Origin: Rhodobacter sp. SGA-6-6
GTDB lineage: Bacteria > Pseudomonadota > Alphaproteobacteria > Rhodobacterales > Rhodobacteraceae
Direction of reading: 5' to 3'
Assembly (NCBI RefSeq): GCF_011043545.1
Contig: NZ_JAAKGP010000013.1
Location: 1 to 64,000, forward strand
DNA length: 64,000 nt
The notes beneath the pieces were generated by a model, which made no database searches, was not told the DNA's origin, and worked only from the letters and a program-made list of their open reading frames with translations. The position numbers and the translations under genes are program-made. Below, in pieces: positions 17,049-24,700 of this stretch; the stretch's first letter is position 1; the number at the start of each line of letters is the position of its first letter.

Positions 17049-18028
17049 AGACCCGCCGCCTGGGCCGCAACGGCCCGGAAGTCTCGGCCCTCGGGCTCGG
17101 CTGCCTGTCCTTCGGCGGGCTGTTCGGCGCCACCACCGAAGCGGAGTCCCTGCGCACGCTGGACGCCGCCTGGGACCACGGCATCGACCTCCTCGACGTG
17201 GCCAACATCTACGGCAAGGGCGTCAGCGAGGCGGTCATCGGCACATGGCTGGCGACCCGCGGCCACCGGCCGAAGATCGCCACCAAGGCCGGCATCGTCG
17301 GCGGCTCTCCGCATGTGGTGAACAACGATCCGGCCTATCTGCGGGCGGAACTGGAGGGGTCGCTGAAGCGGCTCGGCGTCGATCACGTCCAGCTGTTCTA
17401 CGCCCACCGCCACGACCCCGCCGTTCCGGCCGAGGACCTGGCCGGCACCATGCAGCGGCTGCAGGAAGAGGGGAAGATCCTCGGCTACGGCCTGTCGGAG
17501 ATCGCCCCCTGCACGCTGGAGCGCGCCCATGCCGTGCATCCGGTGACGGCGGTGCAGAACGAATATTCGCTGTGGACCCGGCTGCCGGAACTGGGGATGA
17601 TCCAGCTCTGCGCCCGGCTGGGGGTGGCCTTCGTCGCCTTCTCGCCGCTCGGCCGCGGCGTCTTCGGCGCGCCGATCCTCAACCCGGCCACCCTGCCCGA
17701 GGGCGAATTCCGCGCCCGCATCCCGCGGTTCCGGCCGGAGAACTGGCTCCACAACCTGGCGAAGCTGCAGGAGTTCCACGCCTTCGCCCGGACCCGCGGC
17801 CACGACCCCGCCGCGCTGGCGCTGGCCTGGCTGCTGGATCGCGACGGGCATGTGATCCCGATCCCGGGCACCCGCACGCCCGCCCATCTGGAGAACTGGA
17901 TCGCGGCGCCGGAAATCCGGCTGACCGACGACGACCGCGCAGGGATCGACCGCATCCTGCCGATCGGCTGGGCCTGGGGCGACCGCTACGACGACGCCCA
18001 GTCCGCCAGCGCCGAACGCTACTGCTGA
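17045..18028 (+). CDS. Aldo/keto reductase
   Basis: A 327-aa NADPH-dependent (beta/alpha)8 oxidoreductase of the YajO/general stress protein 69 type. The catalytic tetrad is visible as Asp51, Tyr56, Lys81 and His121. The NADP phosphate-binding end shows IPIPGTRTPAHLENW. It ends about ten residues before its 3' neighbour on the opposite strand, and the last codons overlap that small gene (18019-18210). It overlaps the SHMT-like gene by ATGA. The physiological aldehyde or ketone is unknown; an aldol product released by the upstream PLP enzyme would make sense. Confidence 0.85.
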   Translation: MKTRRLGRNGPEVSALGLGCLSFGGLFGATTEAESLRTLDAAWDHGIDLLDVANIYGKGVSEAVIGTWLATRGHRPKIATKAGIVGGSPHVVNNDPAYLRAELEGSLKRLGVDHVQLFYAHRHDPAVPAEDLAGTMQRLQEEGKILGYGLSEIAPCTLERAHAVHPVTAVQNEYSLWTRLPELGMIQLCARLGVAFVAFSPLGRGVFGAPILNPATLPEGEFRARIPRFRPENWLHNLAKLQEFHAFARTRGHDPAALALAWLLDRDGHVIPIPGTRTPAHLENWIAAPEIRLTDDDRAGIDRILPIGWAWGDRYDDAQSASAERYC

Positions 18029-18210
18029 CGCAGGCAGTCCCGCGGCTCATCCCCCTGCGCGGTGGCGCCGCAGGCGGCACAGCGCCAGAAATCCGGCGCG
18101 ACCGAACGGTCCAGCCGCCAGCGGCAGGCCCGGGTCAGGCTGGAGTTGCGGCGGCTGAGCCAGAGGTAGAGGAAGACCGAAACCGCAAGCAAGATCAGCA
18201 GGATCGGCAT
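18019..18210 (-). CDS. Small membrane protein with C-terminal cysteine pair (63 aa)
   Basis: The N-terminus MPILLILLAVSVFLYLWL is a single membrane-spanning or anchor helix, followed by a basic SRRNSSLTRACRWRLDRS stretch and a WRCAACGATA motif with one further Cys. It is transcribed with sdhB (26-bp gap) and overlaps the aldo-keto reductase end by ten bases. The CxxC-like pair (CAAC) could bind metal or form a disulfide. It has no name I recognise; its position after sdhB suggests an accessory or hitch-hiker in the sdh operon. Confidence 0.6.
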   Translation of the reverse strand: MPILLILLAVSVFLYLWLSRRNSSLTRACRWRLDRSVAPDFWRCAACGATAQGDEPRDCLRQQ

Positions 18211-18235
18211 CCGGCCCCCTCCCGGAACGGGCGGA

Positions 18236-19012
18236 TCAGACCACCCGTTCCACCATCAGCTTCTTGATCTCGGCAATCGCCTTGGCCGGGTTCAGCCCCT
18301 TCGGGCAGGTCTTGGCGCAGTTCATGATGGTGTGGCAGCGATACAGCTTGAACGGGTCTTCCAGACCGTCCAGCCGCTCGCCCGTCGCCTCGTCGCGGCT
18401 GTCCACGATCCAGCGGTAGGCGTGCAGCAGCGCCGCCGGGCCGAGATAGCGGTCGGAGTTCCACCAGTAGCTCGGGCAGGCGGTGGAGCACGACGCGCAC
18501 ATCACGCATTCATACAATCCGTCCAGCTTGGCCCGGTCCTCGATCGACTGGCGCCATTCCTTCTGCGGGCGGTTGGTCTTCGTCTCCAGCCAGGGCATGA
18601 TGCTGGCGTGCTGGGCGTAGAAATGCGTCAGGTCGGGGATCAGGTCCTTCACCACCGGCATGTGCGGCAGCGGGTAGATCTTCACGTCGCCCTTGATCTG
18701 GTCGAGACCGAAGATGCAGGCCAGGGTGTTGCTGCCGTCGATGTTCATCGCGCAGGAGCCGCAGATGCCTTCGCGGCAGGACCGGCGGAAGGTCAGCGTC
18801 GGGTCGATCTCGTTCTTGATCTTGATCAGCGCGTCCAGAACCATCGGGCCGCACTTGTCCATGTCCAGGAAATAGGTGTCCACCCGCGGGTTCTGGCCGT
18901 CGTCGGGGGTCCAGCGGTAGATCAGGAACTTGCGGATGTTCTTGCCTTCCGGCTTCGGCCAGGTCTTGCCGGTGCGGATCTTGGAATTCTTCGGAAGCGT
19001 GAACTGGACCAT
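18236..19012 (-). CDS. sdhB: Succinate dehydrogenase iron-sulfur subunit
   Basis: A 258-aa peripheral membrane subunit carrying three Fe-S clusters between SdhA and the quinone site. The [2Fe-2S] ligands are in CREGICGSC with the downstream CIFG. The [4Fe-4S] and [3Fe-4S] ligands are in [16 protein letters not shown] and [17 protein letters not shown]. Length and motif order are canonical. Unlike many bacteria, sdhB does not directly follow sdhA: three small lipoprotein genes (19019-19981) lie between them. All are on the minus strand with tiny or overlapping gaps, so they are almost certainly one operon. Confidence 0.96.
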   Translation of the reverse strand: MVQFTLPKNSKIRTGKTWPKPEGKNIRKFLIYRWTPDDGQNPRVDTYFLDMDKCGPMVLDALIKIKNEIDPTLTFRRSCREGICGSCAMNIDGSNTLACIFGLDQIKGDVKIYPLPHMPVVKDLIPDLTHFYAQHASIMPWLETKTNRPQKEWRQSIEDRAKLDGLYECVMCASCSTACPSYWWNSDRYLGPAALLHAYRWIVDSRDEATGERLDGLEDPFKLYRCHTIMNCAKTCPKGLNPAKAIAEIKKLMVERVV

Positions 19013-19018
19013 GGGAAG

Positions 19019-19309
19019 TCAGCCTTTCCAGCCGGGCATGTCGTAAAGCGGCCGGGTCGGGGCCTGCCCTGACCTGGCCATGACGCAGGTTTCGAATACG
19101 GCAGAGGGGTCCTTGCCGAGGAGGTAGTCGGAGGAGACGCTGAGATCCAGGCCCCCGGCCATCCGGCCGCCCGAGGCGGCGCCGACCTTGACCATGCCGC
19201 GCGGTTGCTGGGCGAGGCGCGCGCGCTCGTAACAGTCGCGCTCGGCCTGCTGGACCGAGACGGGGCCGCAGGCGGCAAGGATCAGCGGCAGGATCAGCAG
19301 GCGGCGCAT
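19019..19309 (-). CDS. Putative lipoprotein within the sdh operon (96 aa)
   Basis: The N-terminal MRRLLILPLILAAC-GP is a lipoprotein signal with lipobox LAAC. The mature part has two more cysteines (DCYERAR and ETCVMARSG) and ends in an RPLYDMPGWKG motif. The start codon overlaps the preceding gene's stop (TGATG), and the stop is 6 bp before sdhB. It is not similar to the two lipoproteins just upstream. The product is probably an inner- or outer-membrane-anchored periplasmic protein. No known family assigned; a role in SDH assembly is speculative. Confidence 0.7.
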   Translation of the reverse strand: MRRLLILPLILAACGPVSVQQAERDCYERARLAQQPRGMVKVGAASGGRMAGGLDLSVSSDYLLGKDPSAVFETCVMARSGQAPTRPLYDMPGWKG

Positions 19310-19626
19310 CACGTCACCGGAGGCACGCCCGAGGCGGCGAAGCAGGCCTTTGCGGCGGGGCGCGTGGCAAGGTTGCGGATGTTCTCTTTGGTCAGCGTCC
19401 CGGCCTCGACGCCGAAATCGGCGGCCAAGGCCCGGACCTCCTCGATGCTGGCGGCCTGCAGGATGCATTCGGTGGCGGCCTTGGCGGGCGCCGCCGGCAT
19501 CTCGCGCATCACCACCGCCTCCACCACATCGGCGGCGGCGCGGCGGGCGGTGTTGTCGGCCATGGCCTGCGGATCGCAGGCGGCAAGTGCCAGCACGGCA
19601 AGCGGGAGAAGGGTCTTCGGGGTCAT
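19309..19626 (-). CDS. Putative lipoprotein in the sdh operon, paralogue of the upstream one (105 aa)
   Basis: Lipoprotein signal MTPKTLLPLAVLALAAC with a LAAC lipobox. The mature part contains TECILQAASIEEVRALA and NLATRPAAKACFAASG, so two further cysteines are available for a disulfide. These segments align with TDCVINNASTSELMQLA and VASRPEATQCLVSALSG of the neighbouring gene, indicating an old tandem duplication. It starts 5 bp after that gene and overlaps the next by one base. Unknown function; conserved Cys spacing and the operon position are the only clues. Confidence 0.7.
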   Translation of the reverse strand: MTPKTLLPLAVLALAACDPQAMADNTARRAAADVVEAVVMREMPAAPAKAATECILQAASIEEVRALAADFGVEAGTLTKENIRNLATRPAAKACFAASGVPPVT

Positions 19627-19630
19627 CGCA

Positions 19631-19981
19631 TCAGCCTCCAGGGCCCTGCGCCGCCAGGAACTGGCTGCCCGACAGGGCCGAGACCAGACATTGCGTCGCC
19701 TCCGGCCGGCTGGCCACCGTGCGGACCACCGGCCAGGCCCGGGCGGCGACATCCTGCGCAGCCCCCGCCCCGGCCGCCTGCGCCAGTTGCATCAGTTCCG
19801 AAGTGGAAGCGTTGTTGATCACGCAATCGGTATAGGGCGAGACATCCACCCCCGGCACATAGCGCGCCGCCGCCGCATCGACGGCGCTGCGGGCCAGGCT
19901 GCGGGTGGTCTCCTGCATCACCGCCTCGCCGGCGACGCAGCCGGAAAGGGCGAGGGGCAGGAGAAGGGCCGCAAGCCGCAT
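19631..19981 (-). CDS. Putative lipoprotein directly after sdhA (116 aa)
   Basis: Signal [15 protein letters not shown] with lipobox LSGC. The mature protein is Ala-rich and helical, with the paired-Cys segments TDCVINNASTSELMQLA and RPEATQCLVSALSG shared with the next gene. Its ATG shares its first base with the sdhA stop codon (TGA/ATG overlap), so it must be translated with sdhA. It is an exported membrane-anchored protein of unknown role. I recognise no domain; the sdhA-lipoprotein coupling suggests a link to respiratory complex biogenesis or simply envelope function. Confidence 0.72.
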   Translation of the reverse strand: MRLAALLLPLALSGCVAGEAVMQETTRSLARSAVDAAAARYVPGVDVSPYTDCVINNASTSELMQLAQAAGAGAAQDVAARAWPVVRTVASRPEATQCLVSALSGSQFLAAQGPGG

Positions 19982-21783
19982 CAGAACTTCCTCTCCGCCG
20001 GGGCGATCTTCTTCAGGCTGATGCCGCCCTCCTCCTCGGTGGTCAGCGGCGCGGTGTGGACCGGGCGGAAGTCCAGCCGCACCCGGTTGCCGTCCACCCA
20101 GGCCAGCGTGTGCTTGCGCCAGTTGGCGTCGTCGCGCTGCGGATGGTCCTCATGCGCGTGCGCCCCGCGGCTTTCGGTGCGGGCGTGGGCGCCGTAGATC
20201 GTCGCCAGCGCGTTCGGCATCAGGTTGGTCAGCTCCAGCGTCTCCATCAGGTCGGAGTTCCAGATCAGGCTGCGGTCGGTGACCTTCAGGTCCGAGAGCT
20301 TCCCGGCGATTTCGGTCATCGCCACCTCGCCCTCGGCCAGCGTCTTCTCGGTGCGGAAGACGGCGGCGTCGCGCTGCATGGTGCGCTGCATCTCCAGCCG
20401 CAGCTCGGCGGTCGGGATGGCGCCATCGGCGTTGCGCAAGCCGTCGAAACGGTCCAGCGCCTTGTCGACCTCGGCCTTGTTCGTGGCGGGCACCGGGGTG
20501 CCGCGGTCCACCACCTGCCCCGCCCGGATCGCCGCGGCGCGGCCGAAGACCACCAGGTCGATCAGCGAGTTCGACCCCAGCCGGTTCGCGCCATGGACCG
20601 AGGCGCAGCCGGCCTCGCCCACCGCCATCAGGCCGGGGAAGACCGCATCGGGGTTGTCATGCGTGGGGTTCAGCACCTCGCCCCAGTAGTTGGTCGGCAC
20701 CCCGCCCATGTTGTAGTGCACGGTCGGCAGCACCGGGATCGGCTCCTTGTGCAGATCCACCCCGGCAAAGATGCGGGCCGACTCGGTGATGCCGGGCAGC
20801 CGCAGTTCCAGCGATTCCCGCGGCAGGTGGTTCAGGTGCAGGTGGATGTGGTCCTTGTGCGGGCCGACACCGCGGCCTTCGCGGATTTCCATCGTCATGC
20901 AGCGGCTGACGTAATCGCGCGGCGCCAGGTCCTTGTAGTGCGGCGCATAACGCTCCATGAACCGCTCGCCGTTGGCGTTGGTCAGATAGCCGCCTTCGCC
21001 GCGGGCGCCCTCGGTGATCAGGCAGCCCGAGCCGTAGATGCCGGTCGGGTGGAACTGCACGAATTCCATATCCTGCAAGGGCAGCCCGGCGCGGGCCACC
21101 ATGCCGCCGCCATCGCCGGTGCAGGTATGGGCCGAGGTCGCCGAGAAATAGGCCCGGCCGTAGCCGCCGGTCGCCAGCACCGTCATCTTGGCGTTGAAGA
21201 CATGGATGGTGCCGTCGTCCAGCTTCCAGCACACCACGCCGGTGCAGGCGCCGTCGGTGATGATCAGGTCGATGGCGAAATATTCGACGAAGAACTCCGC
21301 CTGCTGCTTCAGGCTCTGGCCATAGAGCGTGTGCAGGATCGCGTGGCCGGTGCGGTCGGCGGCGGCGCAGGTGCGCTGCACCGGCGGGCCCTCGCCGAAT
21401 TCGGTGGTGTGGCCGCCGAAGGGACGCTGGTAGATCTTGCCCTCTTCGGTGCGGCTGAAAGGCACGCCGTAATGTTCCAGCTCGTAGACCGCTTTCGGCG
21501 CCTCGCGCGCCAGGTATTCCATCGCATCGGTGTCGCCCAGCCAGTCGCTGCCCTTCACCGTGTCATACATGTGCCACTGCCAGCTGTCCGGCCCCATGTT
21601 GCCAAGGCTGGCCGCGATGCCGCCCTGCGCCGCCACGGTATGGCTGCGGGTGGGGAAGACCTTGGTCACGCAGGCGGTGCGCAGCCCCTGCTCGGCCATG
21701 CCCAGCGTGGCGCGCAGGCCCGCGCCGCCCGCACCCACCACGACCACGTCGTAATCATGCACTTCATAGGGATAGGCAGTCAT
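19981..21783 (-). CDS. sdhA: Succinate dehydrogenase flavoprotein subunit
   Basis: A 600-aa catalytic subunit with covalent FAD that oxidises succinate to fumarate. Visible features are the Rossmann motif [15 protein letters not shown], the FAD-attachment block SHTVAAQGG (His), substrate-site motifs [11 protein letters not shown] and [20 protein letters not shown], and the C-terminal [19 protein letters not shown] block. The start ATG 21783 lies 10 bp after sdhD. No insertions or truncation. It is co-transcribed with sdhC and sdhD upstream and three lipoprotein genes plus sdhB downstream. Confidence 0.97.
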   Translation of the reverse strand: MTAYPYEVHDYDVVVVGAGGAGLRATLGMAEQGLRTACVTKVFPTRSHTVAAQGGIAASLGNMGPDSWQWHMYDTVKGSDWLGDTDAMEYLAREAPKAVYELEHYGVPFSRTEEGKIYQRPFGGHTTEFGEGPPVQRTCAAADRTGHAILHTLYGQSLKQQAEFFVEYFAIDLIITDGACTGVVCWKLDDGTIHVFNAKMTVLATGGYGRAYFSATSAHTCTGDGGGMVARAGLPLQDMEFVQFHPTGIYGSGCLITEGARGEGGYLTNANGERFMERYAPHYKDLAPRDYVSRCMTMEIREGRGVGPHKDHIHLHLNHLPRESLELRLPGITESARIFAGVDLHKEPIPVLPTVHYNMGGVPTNYWGEVLNPTHDNPDAVFPGLMAVGEAGCASVHGANRLGSNSLIDLVVFGRAAAIRAGQVVDRGTPVPATNKAEVDKALDRFDGLRNADGAIPTAELRLEMQRTMQRDAAVFRTEKTLAEGEVAMTEIAGKLSDLKVTDRSLIWNSDLMETLELTNLMPNALATIYGAHARTESRGAHAHEDHPQRDDANWRKHTLAWVDGNRVRLDFRPVHTAPLTTEEEGGISLKKIAPAERKF

Positions 21784-21793
21784 GGTGGTTCCT

Positions 21794-22165
21794 TCAGAGC
21801 GCGATTTTCAGAAGCGCGAAGATGCCGGTGGCGCCGATCATCCAGGCCAGCGAGATGACGAAGATCACCGCCATCTTGCGGGCGGAGCCGCGCAGGTAAT
21901 CCTCGATCATGTTGGTCGCGCCCATGGCGAAATGGCGCATCCCGATCACCAGAACCAGCGCGGTCAGGATCGCGGGGAAGGGCCGGGCGAAGGTGGCCAG
22001 CACCTCCTCGCGGCCGCTGCCGAGGGCCGAGCCGAAGATGTAGAGCCAGGCCGGCACCATGAAGGCCAGGCCCACGGCGCTGAGCGTCATCGACCAGTGG
22101 TGTTCGGTGCCGGTGTGCGAGGCGCCCTTGCCCTCGGCGCGCTTGCGGGCGGTCAGGTAGCGCAT
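21794..22165 (-). CDS. sdhD: Succinate dehydrogenase membrane anchor subunit D
   Basis: A 123-aa integral membrane protein with three predicted helices (about 28-48, 60-80, 95-118). The N-terminal cytosolic segment [23 protein letters not shown] is the alphaproteobacterial SdhD signature, and [17 protein letters not shown] contains the heme-ligand His region and quinone-site residues. It anchors SdhAB and forms the ubiquinone pocket with SdhC. It lies between sdhC (10-bp gap) and sdhA (10-bp gap). Confidence 0.92.
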   Translation of the reverse strand: MRYLTARKRAEGKGASHTGTEHHWSMTLSAVGLAFMVPAWLYIFGSALGSGREEVLATFARPFPAILTALVLVIGMRHFAMGATNMIEDYLRGSARKMAVIFVISLAWMIGATGIFALLKIAL

Positions 22166-22175
22166 TCTCGCCCCC

Positions 22176-22562
22176 TTACTGAACCAGAAGGATTGTGATC
22201 ACGGTCAGCACGACCGAGCCGATCAGGCAGGCCCAGCCCAGCTTTTCCGCCGTGGGGATGTCCAGCCCGTGGCCGGCGTCGTAGTAAAGGTGCCGCAGCC
22301 CGGCGAGGTAGTGATACCACACCGCCCAGAGCGAGCCGGTGAAGACAAGGTCGCCGAACCAGCTGGTCGCCACCGCATCCGCCACCGCGAAATATTCATC
22401 CGAGATCGCGGCCGCCAGCAGCCACCAGACCCCCAGCAGCACGCCCGCCACCAGCGCATGGCCGGTGATCCGCGTCAGGATCGAGGTCAGCATCGGGATG
22501 TGCCACCGATAGATCTGCAGGTGGGGGGAGAGGGGCCGTTCGACCCGCTTGGCCTCTGCCAT
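22176..22562 (-). CDS. sdhC: Succinate dehydrogenase cytochrome b556 subunit
   Basis: A 128-aa cytochrome b subunit. RPLSPHLQIYRWHIPMLTSILTRITG is the SdhC family signature (Ser/Arg quinone-site residues). The later GLRHLYYDAGHGLD provides the axial heme histidine. Three transmembrane helices are predicted. It is the first gene of the sdh operon; the 241-bp leader upstream carries two GTGATCAC boxes 21 bp apart and a REP element. An in-frame GTGATCAC near the 3' end of the coding region is probably chance. Confidence 0.94.
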   Translation of the reverse strand: MAEAKRVERPLSPHLQIYRWHIPMLTSILTRITGHALVAGVLLGVWWLLAAAISDEYFAVADAVATSWFGDLVFTGSLWAVWYHYLAGLRHLYYDAGHGLDIPTAEKLGWACLIGSVVLTVITILLVQ

Positions 22563-22710
22563 GTCGGTTCCCTTCGTCGCTGGCTCGCCCGGAATCCGGG
22601 CCGGGCGCGCTTCCTGTTTTCTTCCATGGCCGATTTTTCCGGCCGAGTCACGCCCGCTGCACCTGCAAATTGCACCCGTTCGCGGTAACGGGGCGATATT
22701 TTCCCTTCAT

Positions 22711-22739
22711 GTGATCACAGTTTCAAAAGAAGTGATCAC
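22711..22739. promoter_or_regulatory. Two GTGATCAC boxes 21 bp apart upstream of sdhC
   Basis: Identical 8-bp palindromes at 22711-22718 and 22732-22739, centre-to-centre 21 bp (two helical turns), about 150-180 bp before the sdhC start. The same box with the same spacing occurs three times before sucC (30448-30497). Likely operator of a shared TCA-cycle regulator that binds one DNA face. Confidence 0.7.
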
Positions 22740-22745
22740 GAATTC

Positions 22746-22802
22746 CCTTCATCTTGGCCCAAATACTCCACGGGGGTCCGGGGGTGTGAAACCCCCGGCG
22801 GC
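22746..22802 (+). repeat. REP-like element (TTCATCTTGG...ATACTCC + GC hairpin), copy 2
   Basis: Almost identical to 6682-6738, including the GGGGGTGTGAAACCCCC hairpin. It starts 7 bp after the second GTGATCAC box and ends just before the mch stop codon, so on the minus strand it sits at the 3' end of mch and may end that transcript. Confidence 0.8.
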
Positions 22803-22803
22803 C

Positions 22804-23832
22804 TCACCGGGGCACCAGCGCCCAGTAGTCCAGATCCAGCAACACCTCCGGCAGGTATTTCCCGGCCGCGTCCTTCAGCGCAAAGGGTGCGGCGCCGTTC
22901 TTCACCGCCACCAGCCGCAGCCGCAGCGCTCCCACGCCCGGCGCCGGGGTCTCCGCCCGGTCCAGCACCTCGGACCAGGCCCGCACCGTGTCGCCGGCGA
23001 AGCAGGGGTTGGCGTGCGCCCCGGCATTCAGCGCCACGATCATCTGCGCATTCGCCAGCCCGTTGAAGCTCAGCGCCCGCGCCAGGCTGATCACATGGCC
23101 GCCGTAGATCAGCCGCCGTCCGTCCTCGCGTTGGGTGGCGTCGAAATGCACCTTGGCGGTGTTCTGCCACAGCCTCGTGGCCAGCATGTGCTCGGCCTCC
23201 TCGACCGTCACACCGTCCACATGGTCGATCCTCTCGCCCGGGGCATAGTCGCCCCAGCGGTGCCGCTCTCCGGCCAGCGCGAAATCGTAGCTGGAGAAAT
23301 CCAACCCGGCAGGCACCACCAGCGCCTCCGGCGCCACCACGGCTTGCAGTTGCGGAACAACCGCCTCGGGCGCCGGGGTCGGGCGGTTCTTCCGCACCAT
23401 CACCCACCGCACATACTCCAGCACCGCCTCGCCCCGCTGGTTCAGCCCGCGGGTGCGGACCCAGACCACCCCGGTCTTGCCGTTGGAATTCTCCTTAAGC
23501 CCGATCACCGTCGAGTCCGACTGCAGGGTATCCCCCGGCCAGACCGGCGCCAGCCAGCGCCCCTCGGCATAGCCGAGGTTCGCCACCGCGTTCAGGCTGA
23601 TGTCCGGCACGGTCTTGCCGAAGACGGTGTGGAAGGCGATCAGGTCGTCCATCGGGCTGGCCGGCAGGCCGCAGGCGCGGGCGAATTCGTCCGAGGAGTA
23701 AAGCGCCCCGCGGGCGGGGTAGAGCGCATGGTAGAGCGCCCGCTCCCCGCCCGAGACGGTGCGCGGCACCGCATGGGTGATCGTCTCGCCCAGCCTGTAG
23801 TCCTCGAAGAATCGTCCTGCGTCGGTCTTCAT
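22804..23832 (-). CDS. mch: Mesaconyl-CoA hydratase (beta-methylmalyl-CoA dehydratase), MaoC family
   Basis: A 342-aa double-hotdog hydratase. The N-terminal MaoC-like half starts RFFEDYRLGETITHAVPRT. The second half contains the hydratase motif LATRLWQNTAKVHFD and YGGHVISLARALSFNGL. It interconverts mesaconyl-C1-CoA and (2R,3S)-beta-methylmalyl-CoA in the EMC pathway. The length matches the R. sphaeroides enzyme as I remember it, and the context (mcl2 upstream, sdh downstream, ccr and ecm nearby) supports the specific name over generic MaoC. It is preceded by a pair of palindromes at 23854-23898. Confidence 0.92.
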   Translation of the reverse strand: MKTDAGRFFEDYRLGETITHAVPRTVSGGERALYHALYPARGALYSSDEFARACGLPASPMDDLIAFHTVFGKTVPDISLNAVANLGYAEGRWLAPVWPGDTLQSDSTVIGLKENSNGKTGVVWVRTRGLNQRGEAVLEYVRWVMVRKNRPTPAPEAVVPQLQAVVAPEALVVPAGLDFSSYDFALAGERHRWGDYAPGERIDHVDGVTVEEAEHMLATRLWQNTAKVHFDATQREDGRRLIYGGHVISLARALSFNGLANAQMIVALNAGAHANPCFAGDTVRAWSEVLDRAETPAPGVGALRLRLVAVKNGAAPFALKDAAGKYLPEVLLDLDYWALVPR

Positions 23833-23853
23833 CGCCCCTCCTGCCCGCACCCC

Positions 23854-23898
23854 CCGGACTTCGCGCGAAGTCCGGCACGATTTCCGCGCGGAAATCGT
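23854..23898. repeat. Pair of 22-bp perfect palindromes between DUF1737 gene and mch
   Basis: First palindrome 23854-23875, arm CCGGACTTCG around CG. Second palindrome 23877-23898, arm ACGATTTCCG around CG. The second is identical base for base to 49566-49587. The pair fills the 71-bp gap and ends at the stop codon of the 67-aa gene, so it could attenuate read-through between the two genes. Confidence 0.75.
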
Positions 23899-23903
23899 CC
23901 GGC

Positions 23904-24107
23904 TCACATCTCGCCCAGTTTCACCTCCGGGGAATAGGTCCCCGGCACCTCCTTCACCACCGCCTGCCCGCAGCGCATCACGCCCTTCAGCGCGTCGTAG
24001 GCGTAGGTCGGCCCGCCGTGCAGCTCCCACCCCTTCGACAGGGCGAGGCTGACCTTGTGGCAGAAGGCCGAGGTGTCGTCGTCGGACAGGAAACGATACA
24101 GCCGCAT
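23904..24107 (-). CDS. DUF1737 domain-containing protein (67 aa)
   Basis: A small cytosolic protein with the family pattern: MRLYRFLSDDDTSAFCHKVSLALSKGWELHG, then GPTYAYD and GQAVVKEVPG. The start ATG overlaps the stop of the NnrU gene upstream (shared base at 24107), so the two are translated together. DUF1737 proteins are conserved in Rhodobacterales and marine bacteria without known function. It lies between nnrU and mch in the mcl2-mch-sdh transcription unit. Confidence 0.82.
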   Translation of the reverse strand: MRLYRFLSDDDTSAFCHKVSLALSKGWELHGGPTYAYDALKGVMRCGQAVVKEVPGTYSPEVKLGEM

Positions 24108-24664
24108 CAGTAATAGCTCCCCTCGAAGACCGGGTGGCCCAGCCAGTTGTGGACCAGCGCGATCACCGCCAGCAGCACCAGCGTGCCGACCAGGTTCATC
24201 GCATCGCCCTTGATCCCGCGGCCGCCCGTAGGCCGCACCCAGGCCGACGTGCGGTTGATCGCGGCCATCTGCACCAGCGCCCAGAGGCCGATGCCGCCGA
24301 ACAGCACCAGCGAGGCCATATCGCCGTTCACCAAGAGGTGCGCGACGGCCCAGACCACCGTGCCCCAGAGCATCGGATGCCGCATCCGCGGGTAAAGCGT
24401 GCCCTTGGTGCCGCCCACCCCGAACAGGAAGATCGACACCAGCATCAGCGTGTTGTTGGCATGGCCCATCCCCGGCAGCGGGGTATAGACCGGCACGAAC
24501 TCGGCGGCGCGGTAGCCGAGGATCATCAGCACCACCGCGGCCAGCACGGCCAGCGCCACCGCGGCGCGGCCCGCGTCGCCCATGCCGGCCCGCGCGCCCG
24601 GCGCGAGGCGTTTGAAAAGATGGGCAGCCCACCACAGGGCAAGGCCAAGGATCAGAAGAGTCAT
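24107..24664 (-). CDS. NnrU family membrane protein
   Basis: A 185-aa integral membrane protein with about six hydrophobic helices. The core TLYPRMRHPMLWGTVVWAVAHLLVNGD is the NnrU/isoprenylcysteine-methyltransferase-like motif (RHP...H). NnrU was named from a nitric-oxide-reduction gene region in Rhodobacter sphaeroides 2.4.3, but its activity is unknown. Here it sits between mcl2 and the DUF1737 gene, overlapping the latter. Nothing nearby indicates denitrification, so the name should be read as family only. Confidence 0.88.
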   Translation of the reverse strand: MTLLILGLALWWAAHLFKRLAPGARAGMGDAGRAAVALAVLAAVVLMILGYRAAEFVPVYTPLPGMGHANNTLMLVSIFLFGVGGTKGTLYPRMRHPMLWGTVVWAVAHLLVNGDMASLVLFGGIGLWALVQMAAINRTSAWVRPTGGRGIKGDAMNLVGTLVLLAVIALVHNWLGHPVFEGSYY

Positions 24665-24700
24665 CTGGCGTTCTCCGGCTTGATGGCGCTGACCCTGCCC

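Noticed and set aside
22195-22202. Further GTGATCAC sites at 22195, 16302 and 55499
   Set aside because: Single copies inside coding sequence, without the 21-bp partner; expected by chance.
22711-22718. GTGATCAC boxes as CRP/FNR sites
   Set aside because: CRP/FNR sites need a 6- or 4-bp spacer between TGTGA/TTGAT half-sites; here the halves abut.
24107-24664. Denitrification gene cluster suggested by NnrU
   Set aside because: No nor, nir or nos genes nearby; it is a family name only.
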